Assembly (NCBI GenBank): GCA_946999045.1
Contig: CAMQBR010000008.1
Span: forward strand, 3,228 to 67,227
Origin: an uncultured Prevotella sp.
GTDB lineage: Bacteria; Bacteroidota; Bacteroidia; Bacteroidales; Bacteroidaceae
Reading direction: 5' to 3'
DNA: 64,000 nucleotides
Each line of letters opens with the position of its first letter. Within the stretch, counting starts at the first letter, position 1. The translations under genes and the position numbers were made by a program. The notes under the pieces are model-generated. The model did not search any database, had not been told where the DNA came from, and saw only the letters and a list, made by a program, of their open reading frames with translations. Positions 35,984-45,046 of this stretch are shown here, piece by piece.

Positions 35984-37066
35984 ATGACAGAACAAGAAGT
36001 TGTATTAATGAAGGGTAATGAGGCTATTGCTAACGCTGCTATCCGTTGTGGTGTTGACGGCTATTTTGGTTATCCTATAACGCCTCAAACCGAAATTATT
36101 GAAACATTGGCTTTACTTAAACCGTGGGAAACAACGGGCATGGTAGTATTACAAGCCGAAAGTGAAGTAGCGTCTATTAACATGATTTATGGTGGAGCTG
36201 GTGCAGGCAAACGTGTAATGACTAGTTCTTCATCGCCTGGTGTAGCTCTGATGCAAGAGGGTATCTCTTATATGGCAGGTGCTGAATTACCAGGTGTCTT
36301 TGTGAATGTACAGCGTGGTGGTCCTGGCTTGGGAACTATTCAACCCTCACAGAGCGATTATTTCCAAGCTACACGTGGAGGAGGTAATGGCGACTATAAT
36401 GTTATTGTGTTAGCTCCTAACTCTGTTCAAGAGATGGCAGATTTTGTTGATTTATCCTTTAATTTGGCTTTTAAGTACCGCAATCCAGCTATGATATTGA
36501 GCGATGGTGTGATAGGTCAGATGATGGAGAAAGTGGTATTGCCGCCTTACAAGCCTCGTCGTACCGAAGAGCAGATATTAGAAGAGTGTCCTTGGGCTAC
36601 TACAGGTAAAACGAAGGACAGAAAACCTAATATCATTACCTCATTGGAATTGAAGTCAGAGGTAATGGAACAGCGTAACTTGCATTTGCAAGCTAAGTAC
36701 AAAACCATTAGAGAGACTGAAGTAAGATACGAAACTTACATGATAGACGATGCCGAATACGTGATTGTATCGTTTGGTAGTGCAGCTCGTATTGCCGAGA
36801 AAGCTCTCGAACTGGCTCGCGAAGAGGGTATCAAGGTTGGATTGTTCCGACCTATTACCCTATGGCCCTTCCCATCAAAGCAGATTGCAGAGGTTGCCAA
36901 GAAGCTAAAAGGAATTCTTGTTGCCGAAATCAATGCTGGGCAAATGGTGCAAGATGTACGTTTGGCTGTAAATGGTGTAGTGAAAGTAGAACATTTTGGA
37001 CGTCTTGGAGGTATTGTTCCTGACCCAGAAGAACTTGTTAATGCGTTAAAGGAGAAATTAGGATGA
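35984..37066 (+). CDS. korA: 2-oxoacid:ferredoxin oxidoreductase alpha subunit
   Basis: 360 residues with YFGYPITPQTEIIE, the ESEVASINMIYGGAGAGKRVMTSSSSPG type pattern and a C-terminal transketolase-like domain (LFRPITLWPFPSKQI). With beta, gamma and delta subunits it oxidatively decarboxylates a 2-oxoacid (2-oxoglutarate or branched-chain) to an acyl-CoA, reducing ferredoxin. Oxygen-sensitive complex of anaerobes. Overlaps korB by 4 bp. The exact 2-oxoacid cannot be read from sequence. Confidence 0.9.
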   Translation: MTEQEVVLMKGNEAIANAAIRCGVDGYFGYPITPQTEIIETLALLKPWETTGMVVLQAESEVASINMIYGGAGAGKRVMTSSSSPGVALMQEGISYMAGAELPGVFVNVQRGGPGLGTIQPSQSDYFQATRGGGNGDYNVIVLAPNSVQEMADFVDLSFNLAFKYRNPAMILSDGVIGQMMEKVVLPPYKPRRTEEQILEECPWATTGKTKDRKPNIITSLELKSEVMEQRNLHLQAKYKTIRETEVRYETYMIDDAEYVIVSFGSAARIAEKALELAREEGIKVGLFRPITLWPFPSKQIAEVAKKLKGILVAEINAGQMVQDVRLAVNGVVKVEHFGRLGGIVPDPEELVNALKEKLG

Positions 37067-37830
37067 ACAATGATATTATAGCTCCAGAGAACTTGGTTTA
37101 TACTAAACCAAAGTTAATGAACGATACCACCATGCATTATTGTCCTGGATGTTCGCATGGTGTAGTACATAAATTAGTTGCTGAGGTAATAGATGAAATG
37201 AATATGACAGAGAAAACTGTTGCCGTATGTCCGGTAGGTTGTGCTGTGTTTGCTTATCGTTATTTGGATATTGATTGGCAAGAAGCACCTCACGGACGTG
37301 CCCCAGCAGTTGCTACAGCCATTAAACGTTTGTGGCCCGATCGCCTTGTGTTTACTTATCAAGGTGATGGCGATTTGGCTTGTATTGGTACTGCCGAAAC
37401 TATTCATGCGTTAAACAGAGGCGAGCATATTGCTATTATCTTTATCAACAATGCTATCTATGGTATGACAGGTGGACAAATGGCTCCTACTACACTTATT
37501 GGACAAAAGACAAGTACTTGTCCTTATGGTCGTGAACCAGCTTTACATGGTTATCCACTTAACATTACCGAGTTGGCTGCTAAGTTGGATGGTACATGCT
37601 ATGTTACCCGTCAGAGTGTAGACACTGTTGCATCTATCATTAAAGCCAAGAAAGCTATTCGCAAGGCTTTCACTGCATCCATGCAGGGCTTAGGTTCTTC
37701 TTTGATAGAAATGGTATGTACCTGTAATAGTGGTTGGAAGGTATCGCCAGTTGAAGCTAACGAGTGGATGCGCGAGCATATGTTTAAGAAGTATCAAAAG
37801 GGCGTCCTCAAAGATACCACAGGACTATAA
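37063..37830 (+). CDS. korB: 2-oxoacid:ferredoxin oxidoreductase beta subunit (TPP-binding)
   Basis: 255 residues. TPP-binding motif QGDGDLACIGTAETIHALNR, with the GDG...N pattern, and IIFINNAIYGMTGGQM; N-terminal YCPGCSHG holds the conserved Cys/His. It binds thiamine diphosphate and magnesium at the active site formed with the alpha subunit. Start overlaps korA stop. Confidence 0.92.
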   Translation: MNNDIIAPENLVYTKPKLMNDTTMHYCPGCSHGVVHKLVAEVIDEMNMTEKTVAVCPVGCAVFAYRYLDIDWQEAPHGRAPAVATAIKRLWPDRLVFTYQGDGDLACIGTAETIHALNRGEHIAIIFINNAIYGMTGGQMAPTTLIGQKTSTCPYGREPALHGYPLNITELAAKLDGTCYVTRQSVDTVASIIKAKKAIRKAFTASMQGLGSSLIEMVCTCNSGWKVSPVEANEWMREHMFKKYQKGVLKDTTGL

Positions 37831-37851
37831 TTTACAAAAAGAAAGGTAACA

Positions 37852-38394
37852 ATGAAATCAGAAGTAATTATATCAGGTTTTGGCGGTCAAGGTGTGCTTT
37901 CCATGGGAAAGATACTGGCTTACTCTGGATTAATGGAAGATAAAGAGGTTACGTGGATGCCTGCTTATGGTCCTGAGCAACGTGGTGGAACGGCTAACGT
38001 TACAGTAATAGTAAGTGATAGTCGTATTTCTTCTCCTATTTTAAGTAAATACGATGTGGGTATTGTACTCAATCAACCATCATTAGATAAATTCCAAGAG
38101 AAGATAAAGCCAGGTGGAATATTGATTTACGATAACAATGGTATCATTAATCCACCTACCCGAACCGACATTGATATTTATAGCATCGATGCTATGAACA
38201 AGGCAGCACAGATGAAAAACTCGAAGGTATTTAACATGATTGTATTGGGCGGACTCTTAAAGGTTTGTCCTATGGTAAGTACCGAAGGTTTGCAAAAGGC
38301 TTTGTACAAATCATTGCCAGAACGGCATCACAACCTTATTCCACTTAATATGGAAGCTGTGCTGATAGGTATGCAATTGATTAAGAAACAATAG
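37852..38394 (+). CDS. korC: 2-oxoacid:ferredoxin oxidoreductase gamma subunit
   Basis: 180 residues of the POR gamma family: IISGFGGQGVLSMGKILAY, then MPAYGPEQRGGTANV and SSPILSKYDVGIVLNQPS. It binds coenzyme A and interacts with the other subunits. Last gene of the operon, followed by a very strong terminator. Confidence 0.92.
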   Translation: MKSEVIISGFGGQGVLSMGKILAYSGLMEDKEVTWMPAYGPEQRGGTANVTVIVSDSRISSPILSKYDVGIVLNQPSLDKFQEKIKPGGILIYDNNGIINPPTRTDIDIYSIDAMNKAAQMKNSKVFNMIVLGGLLKVCPMVSTEGLQKALYKSLPERHHNLIPLNMEAVLIGMQLIKKQ

Positions 38395-38453
38395 TCAATG
38401 AGATATAATCTTACCTATCAAAGATAAAAAAAAAATTGCAACAACTTTACGTA

Positions 38454-38507
38454 AAAAGGGCAATATTGTTTATGCTGTATGAGTACACTAAACAATATTG
38501 CCCTTTT
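38454..38507 (+). terminator. Strong intrinsic terminator of the kor operon
   Basis: A perfect 19-bp inverted repeat (38454-38472 with 38489-38507, AAAAGGGCAATATTGTTTA) with a 16-base loop, flanked by A and T runs, so it may stop transcription from both sides. Confidence 0.88.
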
Positions 38508-38520
38508 GGGTGTTATTTTA

Positions 38521-38710
38521 GGGCTATTCTATCAATTACCACCGTAAAGTTTTTATGTCAGTCTTTTTACGTTTTGTCATCTTGTGGACTCTTTTTGGTT
38601 CAATTTGCTTGTTCGTTCAGTAGTATAGCTCGCTATACTCCTTCACTCATAAACAAATTGACCTCAAAAATAGTCTCACAATCTGTCAAAGCTAATTTAT
38701 AGAACCTCCC
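38521..38710 (+). repeat. MITE-like element, standard subtype, with TTTA target duplication
   Basis: 190 bp, left end GGGCTATTCTATCAATTACC (a diverged terminus), right end GCTAATTTATAGAACCTCCC. Flanked by TTTA at 38517-38520 and 38711-38714. Central palindrome GTATAGCTCGCTATAC intact. Lies between convergent korC and an outer-membrane protein gene. Confidence 0.85.
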
Positions 38711-38721
38711 TTTATTCTTTT

Positions 38722-40131
38722 TTACCAAGCCACATTTATTCCAAGATTGAAACTAAAATTGCCACTAAGTGGTATATGCTCTTTAGAAAGTTTACCCAGA
38801 ATATGATCCATGCCAGTAAATAGCTGTAAGCCCTTTGGATGTATATTTAAGCACCAGCCTACACTAGTAGTAAACGAATTGGCTGCTACGTTAACACCAG
38901 CACTGAACCAATGACAAGGGGCAAAGTTGGTAGATAAACGTCCTTCTGTCCAACTATACGCACCAGCTAACCTCGTAGTTGACAATAAGCCAAATGATAG
39001 CGGCCGATATATGGGTAATGTATATTGTGTACCTAAATACAGCGTTGCACCAATTGTTGTAGTGCGTGAACCCTCATTGCCTACAAACTCAAGATTAGTA
39101 AACTTAGAAATCTGATCTGAATAGTTGTAAGCCTGTTTCTGTAATTTATCTTCTTGGTTTTTACCAACCTCCACATCTTGAAAACCTTCGAACACAAATT
39201 CTTTTTTTATATTAGTAGCGTGTATGTCGTTGCTCCAGTTAATAAGCCCTAAGTCAACCAATGATGCAGAGAATTTCCATAAGGGGTTAAGTTGGTAAAT
39301 AACACCAAGATCTACAGCCAAGCCCCATCCATCAATTCCTCCTTGTTCTGTCTTTACACCATTAACCACTTCATCAGGCTTTTCCCCCGTTTTTTTATAA
39401 GTTTTTGTGTGAGTGGTATATTGCAGTTCTTTCAAAGAAACATGAGTTTGTACATCATTTTGTACACGCCATGTTTTGTCGTTTTGCAAATCGGCAACCA
39501 CATTATTCATCTTTAGCGTAGCATCAATTATACCCAATAATAATTTTAATTTACCACCTATACGCCAATGGTTGTTGATTGCTCTGCTGTGTCCGAGAGC
39601 TATTTCGTTAAACATCTGACCACACATATTGATGTTATCAAACTCGTAACGTTTATTGCCTGTGTTGCGGGCAAACTCAAAAAATTCGTAAGGCAACGAC
39701 ATCTCCGCACGACAACGTACATTGATTTCAAAAGAGTTATATCCCCCAAAAGCTTTAAATCCTGTAGAGAGAATAGATGTACTGGCATCAAGTTCTATTC
39801 GATTAGTTCCTTTATGAAATGATGATAAAGCATTGGTGATAAACGGATTCATAAAGGTAGTAAATTCTTCATTACTATGTTCTGGATATTGTGGATTGGG
39901 TTGAAAAATATTTTCATATCCGATGTTAGCTAATGTAGAAACATGATTGTTACCAAAAAATGGAATACTAATATAGTTTATAGAATCGTTACCCATGGCA
40001 GGATTCATTTGATGACGATACAAATATCCATTTGTAAAATAACCAGATTGTAACCGTTGTGCCATTGAGTTTGTTGAAACACCTCCTATTAGCATAAGGA
40101 AAAGTAGAATTTGTAATATATTTGATTTCAT
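38722..40131 (-). CDS. Outer-membrane beta-barrel protein of unknown function (DUF5723-like)
   Basis: 469 residues from the ATG at 40131; an upstream frame extension adds 31 residues before the signal peptide and is unlikely. Signal peptide cleaves near NSMA-QR. Mature N-terminus RLQSGYFTNGYLYRHQMNPAMGN-type sequence, repeated amphipathic strands with GG.LKLLLG and GVIYQLNPLWKFSAS, and a final aromatic residue (AW) are typical of a Bacteroidetes outer-membrane barrel family (DUF5723 as far as I recall). Function unknown. Transcribed towards the kor operon. Confidence 0.75.
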   Translation of the reverse strand: MKSNILQILLFLMLIGGVSTNSMAQRLQSGYFTNGYLYRHQMNPAMGNDSINYISIPFFGNNHVSTLANIGYENIFQPNPQYPEHSNEEFTTFMNPFITNALSSFHKGTNRIELDASTSILSTGFKAFGGYNSFEINVRCRAEMSLPYEFFEFARNTGNKRYEFDNINMCGQMFNEIALGHSRAINNHWRIGGKLKLLLGIIDATLKMNNVVADLQNDKTWRVQNDVQTHVSLKELQYTTHTKTYKKTGEKPDEVVNGVKTEQGGIDGWGLAVDLGVIYQLNPLWKFSASLVDLGLINWSNDIHATNIKKEFVFEGFQDVEVGKNQEDKLQKQAYNYSDQISKFTNLEFVGNEGSRTTTIGATLYLGTQYTLPIYRPLSFGLLSTTRLAGAYSWTEGRLSTNFAPCHWFSAGVNVAANSFTTSVGWCLNIHPKGLQLFTGMDHILGKLSKEHIPLSGNFSFNLGINVAW

Positions 40132-40461
40132 GTTATGTTGTTGCTTACCTGTTAGAGAATGATGATTGTAATGATAAGCTTTCTCGCAAATAATGAGATG
40201 TGCTTCTAAATATCTCAAACTCAACTAATTTTGAAAGCAAATTCAAAAAGGGATTACCCTTTCTATATAGTGCTCCTCTATTGTAAAATCATTCTTGAAC
40301 CGATTTTCATTCATTGGTTTTCTCTATATTATAGTCTTCTGCATGATTTTATCTGTTTTCTTTCTACAAAGATACATTTTTTTATGAGAGAAATATTTTT
40401 TATTAATAATCAATTGGTTAATTTATAGAATATTCGTTAAATGCAAAAAATGTTATAATGT

Positions 40462-40493
40462 TTTGCTGCTTTTTTTATATTTTAATACTTTTG
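40462..40493 (+). promoter_or_regulatory. Predicted promoter of ompA
   Basis: TTTG at 40462-40465, 20-base spacer, TACTTTTG at 40486-40493: an excellent match. The start site near 40500 lies just before a MITE, which therefore falls in the leader. Confidence 0.7.
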
Positions 40494-40509
40494 TAAGAGA
40501 TAAAGTTTA

Positions 40510-40626
40510 GGTTGGTTCTATAAATTAGCGTGGTTAGATTTTGAACTAAAAAAAGCCAAAAGCAAACAAAACATATTTCATAAAAATTACCCACACACTA
40601 TATAGAGGTAATTTATAGCCATAGCC
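40510..40626 (-). repeat. MITE-like element, short subtype, in the ompA leader, TTTA target duplication
   Basis: 117 bp between direct TTTA repeats (40506-40509, 40627-40630). Left end GGTTGGTTCTATAAATTAGC, right end GAGGTAATTTATAGCC. Sits between the predicted promoter and the ATG of the OmpA gene. Confidence 0.85.
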
Positions 40627-40656
40627 TTTACAAAAATATAATTAAGATACAAAACA

Positions 40657-41817
40657 ATGAAAAGATTAGAATTATTTTTAATGACTGCTGCAATTGCAGC
40701 AACAGTTTCAGCACAAACTATTAAAGAGAGCAAGACGTTTGATAATGTTTATATCGGAATAAACGGAGGTGCAGCAACTATGACAACAGGTCACAGCTGG
40801 ATGAACGATTTAAACTCTAATGCAGGCTTGCGTTTAGGTAGAGGTTTTACACCTGTATTTGGATTGGCTGCTGAGAGCAATGCTTACCTTTCCATTAATC
40901 CTGCTCCTTCTACTGGTACTGCTGTTAAGGCTCTTAATACTAATTTGTTAGGCACCATCAATCTTAGTAACTGGTTTGCTGGTTATAAAGGTGTTCCTCG
41001 CACATTCGAAGTGGTTGCTCTTTATGGCTTAGGCTGGGGACATACGTTTGGCAATAATAAGTTTTATGATGTGATAAATCATGATAATCTTCTTTCTAAA
41101 GCCGCTCTTGACTTTGTTTTTAACTTGGGTTTAAGCAAAGCTGTTCAGTTATATGTAGAGCCTGCTATCAACTGGGCTTTAAATGGTGATGGTACAATGC
41201 CAGTAGGATATAACATCAACAAATCTTATGTTCTGCTTAATGCAGGATTGGTTTACAAGTTTAAGAACTCTAATGATACCCACAATTTTACAATAGCAAA
41301 GGTTAATGACCAATCTGAAATTGATGCGCTCAATGCTAAGATTAATAGTATGTACGATGCGCTCAACAAGAAAGATGCTAAGATTGCAGCAGAAGAAGAT
41401 TTGACTGCAGACTTACGAAAGGCTTTGCAAGATTGTAAGAACAAGAAAAAATGCTGCAAAGGTGCTTGCAAAAAGTTGGCTACTGCTACCAACTTACAGC
41501 CTACAGTACTCTTCCGTCAAGGTCAGAGTGTGGTAGAGCGTTCACAGGTTCCAAATATCGAACTCATTGCTAATTATATGAAAAATCATAAAAAGGCAAA
41601 GATTACAATCAAGGGTTATGCTTCCCCTGAAGGTGCAACCGAACTTAATCAGCGTCTTTCTTTGAATCGTGCTAAAAATGTTAAAGAGGTATTGGTTAAG
41701 AAATATAAGATTGCTGCTAATCGTATTATTACCAAAGGTATGGGCGAAACCGATAAACTCTTCAGGGAGCTTGACTTTAACCGTGTTGCAACATTTAATG
41801 ATGACACAACTCTGTAG
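40657..41817 (+). CDS. OmpA-family outer-membrane protein
   Basis: 386 residues with a signal peptide (cleavage SA-QT, residue 19). An eight-strand-type barrel region (about 25-210), a coiled coil (about 222-262; IDALNAKINSMYDALNKKDAKI) and a Cys-rich linker (CKNKKKCCKGACKK, 264-279) precede the C-terminal peptidoglycan-binding OmpA domain with TVLFRQGQSVVERSQ and GYASPEGATELNQRLSLNRA. Tethers the outer membrane to the cell wall; homologues are abundant surface antigens of Prevotella and Porphyromonas. The linker cysteines could form disulfides. The MITE in its leader may affect expression. Confidence 0.93.
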   Translation: MKRLELFLMTAAIAATVSAQTIKESKTFDNVYIGINGGAATMTTGHSWMNDLNSNAGLRLGRGFTPVFGLAAESNAYLSINPAPSTGTAVKALNTNLLGTINLSNWFAGYKGVPRTFEVVALYGLGWGHTFGNNKFYDVINHDNLLSKAALDFVFNLGLSKAVQLYVEPAINWALNGDGTMPVGYNINKSYVLLNAGLVYKFKNSNDTHNFTIAKVNDQSEIDALNAKINSMYDALNKKDAKIAAEEDLTADLRKALQDCKNKKKCCKGACKKLATATNLQPTVLFRQGQSVVERSQVPNIELIANYMKNHKKAKITIKGYASPEGATELNQRLSLNRAKNVKEVLVKKYKIAANRIITKGMGETDKLFRELDFNRVATFNDDTTL

Positions 41818-41893
41818 AGTAATTTTTCCATATATTTATCATATTATTTGTGTGGTATACAATTTTATTGTATCGTACAAACAAAACGTTATC

Positions 41894-41931
41894 TCCCGAT
41901 ATTCATCAAACGAGTATCGGGATTTTTTTTT
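41894..41931 (+). terminator. Intrinsic terminator after ompA
   Basis: TCCCGATA (41894-41901) pairs with TATCGGGA (41915-41922), followed by nine T residues. The T-run also forms the -33 region of the next promoter. Confidence 0.9.
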
Positions 41932-41960
41932 GTACTTTTGTATAAAACATTGTACCTTTG
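41929..41960 (+). promoter_or_regulatory. Predicted promoter of the thioesterase gene
   Basis: TTTG at 41929-41932, 20-base spacer, TACCTTTG at 41953-41960; overlaps the T-run of the ompA terminator. Confidence 0.65.
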
Positions 41961-41992
41961 TACTAAGATTTATGGTTGATAAATGTACAAAT

Positions 41993-42769
41993 ATGAATAA
42001 TCAACTTTCTAATATAGGAACTTACGATTTCTTGGCAGAACCGTTTCATTGTGATTTCAATGGCAATTTGATGATGTCGCATTTAGGCAATCATCTGCTC
42101 AATGCTGCTGATTATCATTCTAATGAAAGGGGATACGGTATGACTCAACTCAACCCTATCCATAAAACATGGGTGTTATCGCGCTTAGCTATCCAGATAA
42201 ATAGTATGCCTCGTGTATACGATAAGCTAAAAGTTTCTACATGGGTAGATAGTGTAATGCGTTATTTTACCTCCCGTAATTTCTCTTTTACTAGTGCTAA
42301 TGGCAAACTATTTGGTTATGCTCGCAGCATTTGGGCAATGATTGATACTCAGACACGCCAGCCTGTTGATATTCTTTCGCTCAATGATGGTGGTATTGCA
42401 CAATACATAGAAACTTTAAAAGAGTGTCCTATTGCAGCTCCTTCCCGTGTAAAACTTACTTCTAGTGCCCAGTGCTTATATAGTGTAAAAACTACTTATA
42501 GCGATATAGATATGAACGGACATATCAATAGCGTGCGCTACATAGAGCATTTGCTGAATATATGGGATACTCATTGGTACGCTACTTATGCTATTCATCG
42601 TATAGATATAGCTTATGTTGCCGAAGCACATGGTGGTGATATGCTGTATTTTGATGTTGAGCATGATACGGATAACAATTATCTTGTGCGTATTAGCAAG
42701 CAAAGTGAAGGTAGGAAAGAGAAGGTAGAAGTGTGTAGATGTAAAATACAATTCACGGAAATTAAATAA
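41993..42769 (+). CDS. Acyl-ACP thioesterase (FatA/FatB-like)
   Basis: 258 residues in two hot-dog repeats. The N-terminal repeat contains CDFNGNLMMSHLGNHLLNAAD, the second TYSDIDMNGHINSVRYIEHLLN with the catalytic Asn-His region, and LSRLAIQINSMPRVYDKL. It releases fatty acids from acyl-ACP. I chose ATG 41993 because the promoter places the transcript start near 41965, making an ATG at 41972 nearly leaderless; a longer frame starting inside ompA is excluded. No fatty-acid genes adjoin. Confidence 0.88.
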   Translation: MNNQLSNIGTYDFLAEPFHCDFNGNLMMSHLGNHLLNAADYHSNERGYGMTQLNPIHKTWVLSRLAIQINSMPRVYDKLKVSTWVDSVMRYFTSRNFSFTSANGKLFGYARSIWAMIDTQTRQPVDILSLNDGGIAQYIETLKECPIAAPSRVKLTSSAQCLYSVKTTYSDIDMNGHINSVRYIEHLLNIWDTHWYATYAIHRIDIAYVAEAHGGDMLYFDVEHDTDNNYLVRISKQSEGRKEKVEVCRCKIQFTEIK

Positions 42770-43374
42770 AATTAGCAATTAAGAATTTATTTTACATCAA
42801 CGGCTTGATGTTTAGCATATTTGTAATTATTGGGTAGGGGGCTGCAAATATGCTAAATATGAGCGTCCTTATAATTGTTTAGTATCTAATGAGTTAAATA
42901 AAATTTTCTTTTTGTTCTTCACTTTTTATATAGTAAATTACCTCTAAAGCATTGATTTTTTAGGTATTATTACATGCAAATAAGTTGGCTATATCTATGT
43001 TTTAGCATCATTAAAGTATGTATTTAATCTCGAAAACTTGTGTCTTTTGTAATTTTATCTCCTTATTATCTCATTTTTATCTCATTATTTTTATCTATAA
43101 TTAGGATTGTAGAAATGTTAAAATATGCCCAAATATTTTTACAAAAATGTTGAATATACTATTGTGAACAATAGTGTGTACTAATTATAGGGTAATATTG
43201 GATGCTTATGACCTTTTAAGGACTTGATTATTGTGGAAATGCATTCAACCGACAATATTAGGTAATCCACATATTAAGATAGCAAATATTGCTTTCTGTC
43301 TGCCGAAAAAAACGCATATTCTGTGCGTCCCTATAAAACTGAGAAAGCTAATTATAAGGTTCAATGTTCAAATT
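42770..43374. other. Non-coding gap between convergent genes
   Basis: AT-rich, no coding frame. A hairpin ACATCAA/TTGATGT at 42794-42811 may end the thioesterase transcript. The last 40 bases resemble the AGCTAATTATAAAG tracts seen before the HMA genes and after the sulfatase gene. Confidence 0.45.
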
Positions 43375-44106
43375 TCAAAGTATTGCTGATAACTCGTCTA
43401 ACTGATGAAGAATATATGTAGGTATGGTTTCATCATACTGTTTATCTGTCCAGCCTTCGCCCTTGAGCCATGCTGTTTGGCAGCCTACCTTTTTGGCAGG
43501 TTCTATGTCTTTGTAGAAACTATCACCAATAGCCAACACGTTTTTGGCTGGTATCTGCAACTTTTGCAGTCCTATTTTATAAATACGCTCATCGGGCTTT
43601 CGAATCTTAATGACAGATGATTCCACTACATCATCAAAGAATGACTCCATATTAAACTCGTGTAGCACCTCGTGCATGTTGCCATAAAAGTTGGTTACCA
43701 ATACAATAGGATACTTTTTACTTAGCGATGTAAGCAAAGGGCGGTGCTGGTTAATAATGGTACTAAGATGTTGGTATACTACATTAGATAGAGCTTTGTG
43801 CGTTTGTTTAAGCACTTCTTCATTGACATTCCATGCTCCCATGATACAAAGTTGCTCTAGCTCCAAGCGCAATTTCACCTCTGCTGTATGCTTCAGTGTG
43901 AAGTGGGGTTGTATAATAGGGTTTTTAGCCAACGTACGTTCGCCATAAACGTAAGCTTCTCTAAAGTTTTCTTCGCTTACAGGGATACCCACTTTTTGGT
44001 AAGCATACCATAGCATTTTACCCCAATGTTGTCCGTTGGTATCAATAGTTCCACCAAAATCAAAAATTAATCCTGTTATCTTTGCATTATTCTGATTGAT
44101 ATTCAT
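43375..44106 (-). CDS. HAD-family (YjjG-like) phosphatase
   Basis: 243 residues of HAD subfamily IA. Motif I reads LIFDFGGTID, so the nucleophile Asp is kept and the second Asp of DxDGT is Gly, as in a known subset. Motif II VLVTNFYGN, Lys motif KIRKPDERIYKIGL and acidic motif AIGDSFYKDIEPAKKVG follow. An all-helical cap lies between. Last gene of a four-gene cluster (14 bp after the phosphotransferase), so it may remove phosphate from a product or intermediate of that pathway. Confidence 0.85.
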   Translation of the reverse strand: MNINQNNAKITGLIFDFGGTIDTNGQHWGKMLWYAYQKVGIPVSEENFREAYVYGERTLAKNPIIQPHFTLKHTAEVKLRLELEQLCIMGAWNVNEEVLKQTHKALSNVVYQHLSTIINQHRPLLTSLSKKYPIVLVTNFYGNMHEVLHEFNMESFFDDVVESSVIKIRKPDERIYKIGLQKLQIPAKNVLAIGDSFYKDIEPAKKVGCQTAWLKGEGWTDKQYDETIPTYILHQLDELSAIL

Positions 44107-44119
44107 AGTTTTTTATGGG

Positions 44120-45046
44120 TTATTCTTTTGTATGGTTTAATATGACAGTAAGTTTTTTGCACAAGCTTTCGTGTTGCTTGTGCATGTAGATATAAAGCAA
44201 TTGGAAAGCTGTTATTTCTAAAACAAAATAGAGCCAAGGTATGTTAAGCAAACAGGTTATATACAAACAGATAGCTCTTAAATTAAAGGTAAGTATATTG
44301 GTGTAAGGCATGAGTGGGCGACTGCCCTCTATAAAACATTTCTTTACATCTTCACGGGGATTGGCTTGGTAGCGTTGAAAGAATATCTGAAAGGCAGGTG
44401 TGCGGTGTTCTTGACTGCGACAATACTTGGCGTAGTTATAGTAAAATAAGCGTTTAAGCCATTTGCCTTTGCTTAACGAGTGGTAAATAGCTTGCTGTTG
44501 TGCATAGGTATCTAATTCGCTGCCTGCTTTACCTTTGATGAAATAAAGATGTATCTGACGATAATAATCGCTCAACGAACTTTGTTGCGAATGACATAAT
44601 AAGCCAGCTACTGCTGCCAAAGCCCATATCAGATATCCCCAATTGGTGTCGCTATGGGGCATGGGTTGATTAAACATTCGCATAGAGAGTGCTGAGTAGA
44701 TACAGAAGAACCATACATCACCCGAAAAACCATCTAAGACTCTGCCAATAAATGATTTCTGATTAGTAAGTCGAGCCAACTGTCCGTCGGTGCTATCGCA
44801 AAGGTTGGCAAACACTAAGAAGATGATGCCCATGATGTTGTGCCATAGGTCAACGAAATAAAAACAATAGGCTGCACTTACTCCTAAGAAGATAGAGAGG
44901 ATAGTAATCACGTTGGGATGAACCCCAAGGTGTTGCCAAAACAAAGTAAAAATAAGTCCTACAGGACGTGTAAAGTGTATGTCTAACCACTCTTCTGTAT
45001 CTTTCGACTTCATAGAAGCCTTTAATAAATCTCTAAACTTACTCAT
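44120..45046 (-). CDS. CDP-alcohol phosphotransferase family enzyme
   Basis: 308 residues, polytopic, from the ATG at 45046 that overlaps the previous stop by 4 bp (ATGA). The full catalytic motif is present: DSTDGQLARLTN followed by IGRVLDGFSGD, satisfying D-x2-D-G-x2-A-R-x8-G-x3-D-x3-D. Such enzymes move a phosphoalcohol from a CDP carrier to an acceptor alcohol in membranes, making phospholipids or polyol-phosphates. With the upstream nucleotidyltransferase it may form a two-step CDP-polyol route. A 120-residue C-terminal region after the motif is larger than in simple phospholipid synthases. Confidence 0.88.
   Translation of the reverse strand: MSKFRDLLKASMKSKDTEEWLDIHFTRPVGLIFTLFWQHLGVHPNVITILSIFLGVSAAYCFYFVDLWHNIMGIIFLVFANLCDSTDGQLARLTNQKSFIGRVLDGFSGDVWFFCIYSALSMRMFNQPMPHSDTNWGYLIWALAAVAGLLCHSQQSSLSDYYRQIHLYFIKGKAGSELDTYAQQQAIYHSLSKGKWLKRLFYYNYAKYCRSQEHRTPAFQIFFQRYQANPREDVKKCFIEGSRPLMPYTNILTFNLRAICLYITCLLNIPWLYFVLEITAFQLLYIYMHKQHESLCKKLTVILNHTKE

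Noticed and set aside
38436..38702. 88-residue frame after korC
   Set aside because: It runs through the terminator hairpin and the MITE, so it is not a gene.
41669..41992. Longer start of the acyl-ACP thioesterase
   Set aside because: The extension overlaps the ompA coding end, its terminator and the promoter of the thioesterase gene.
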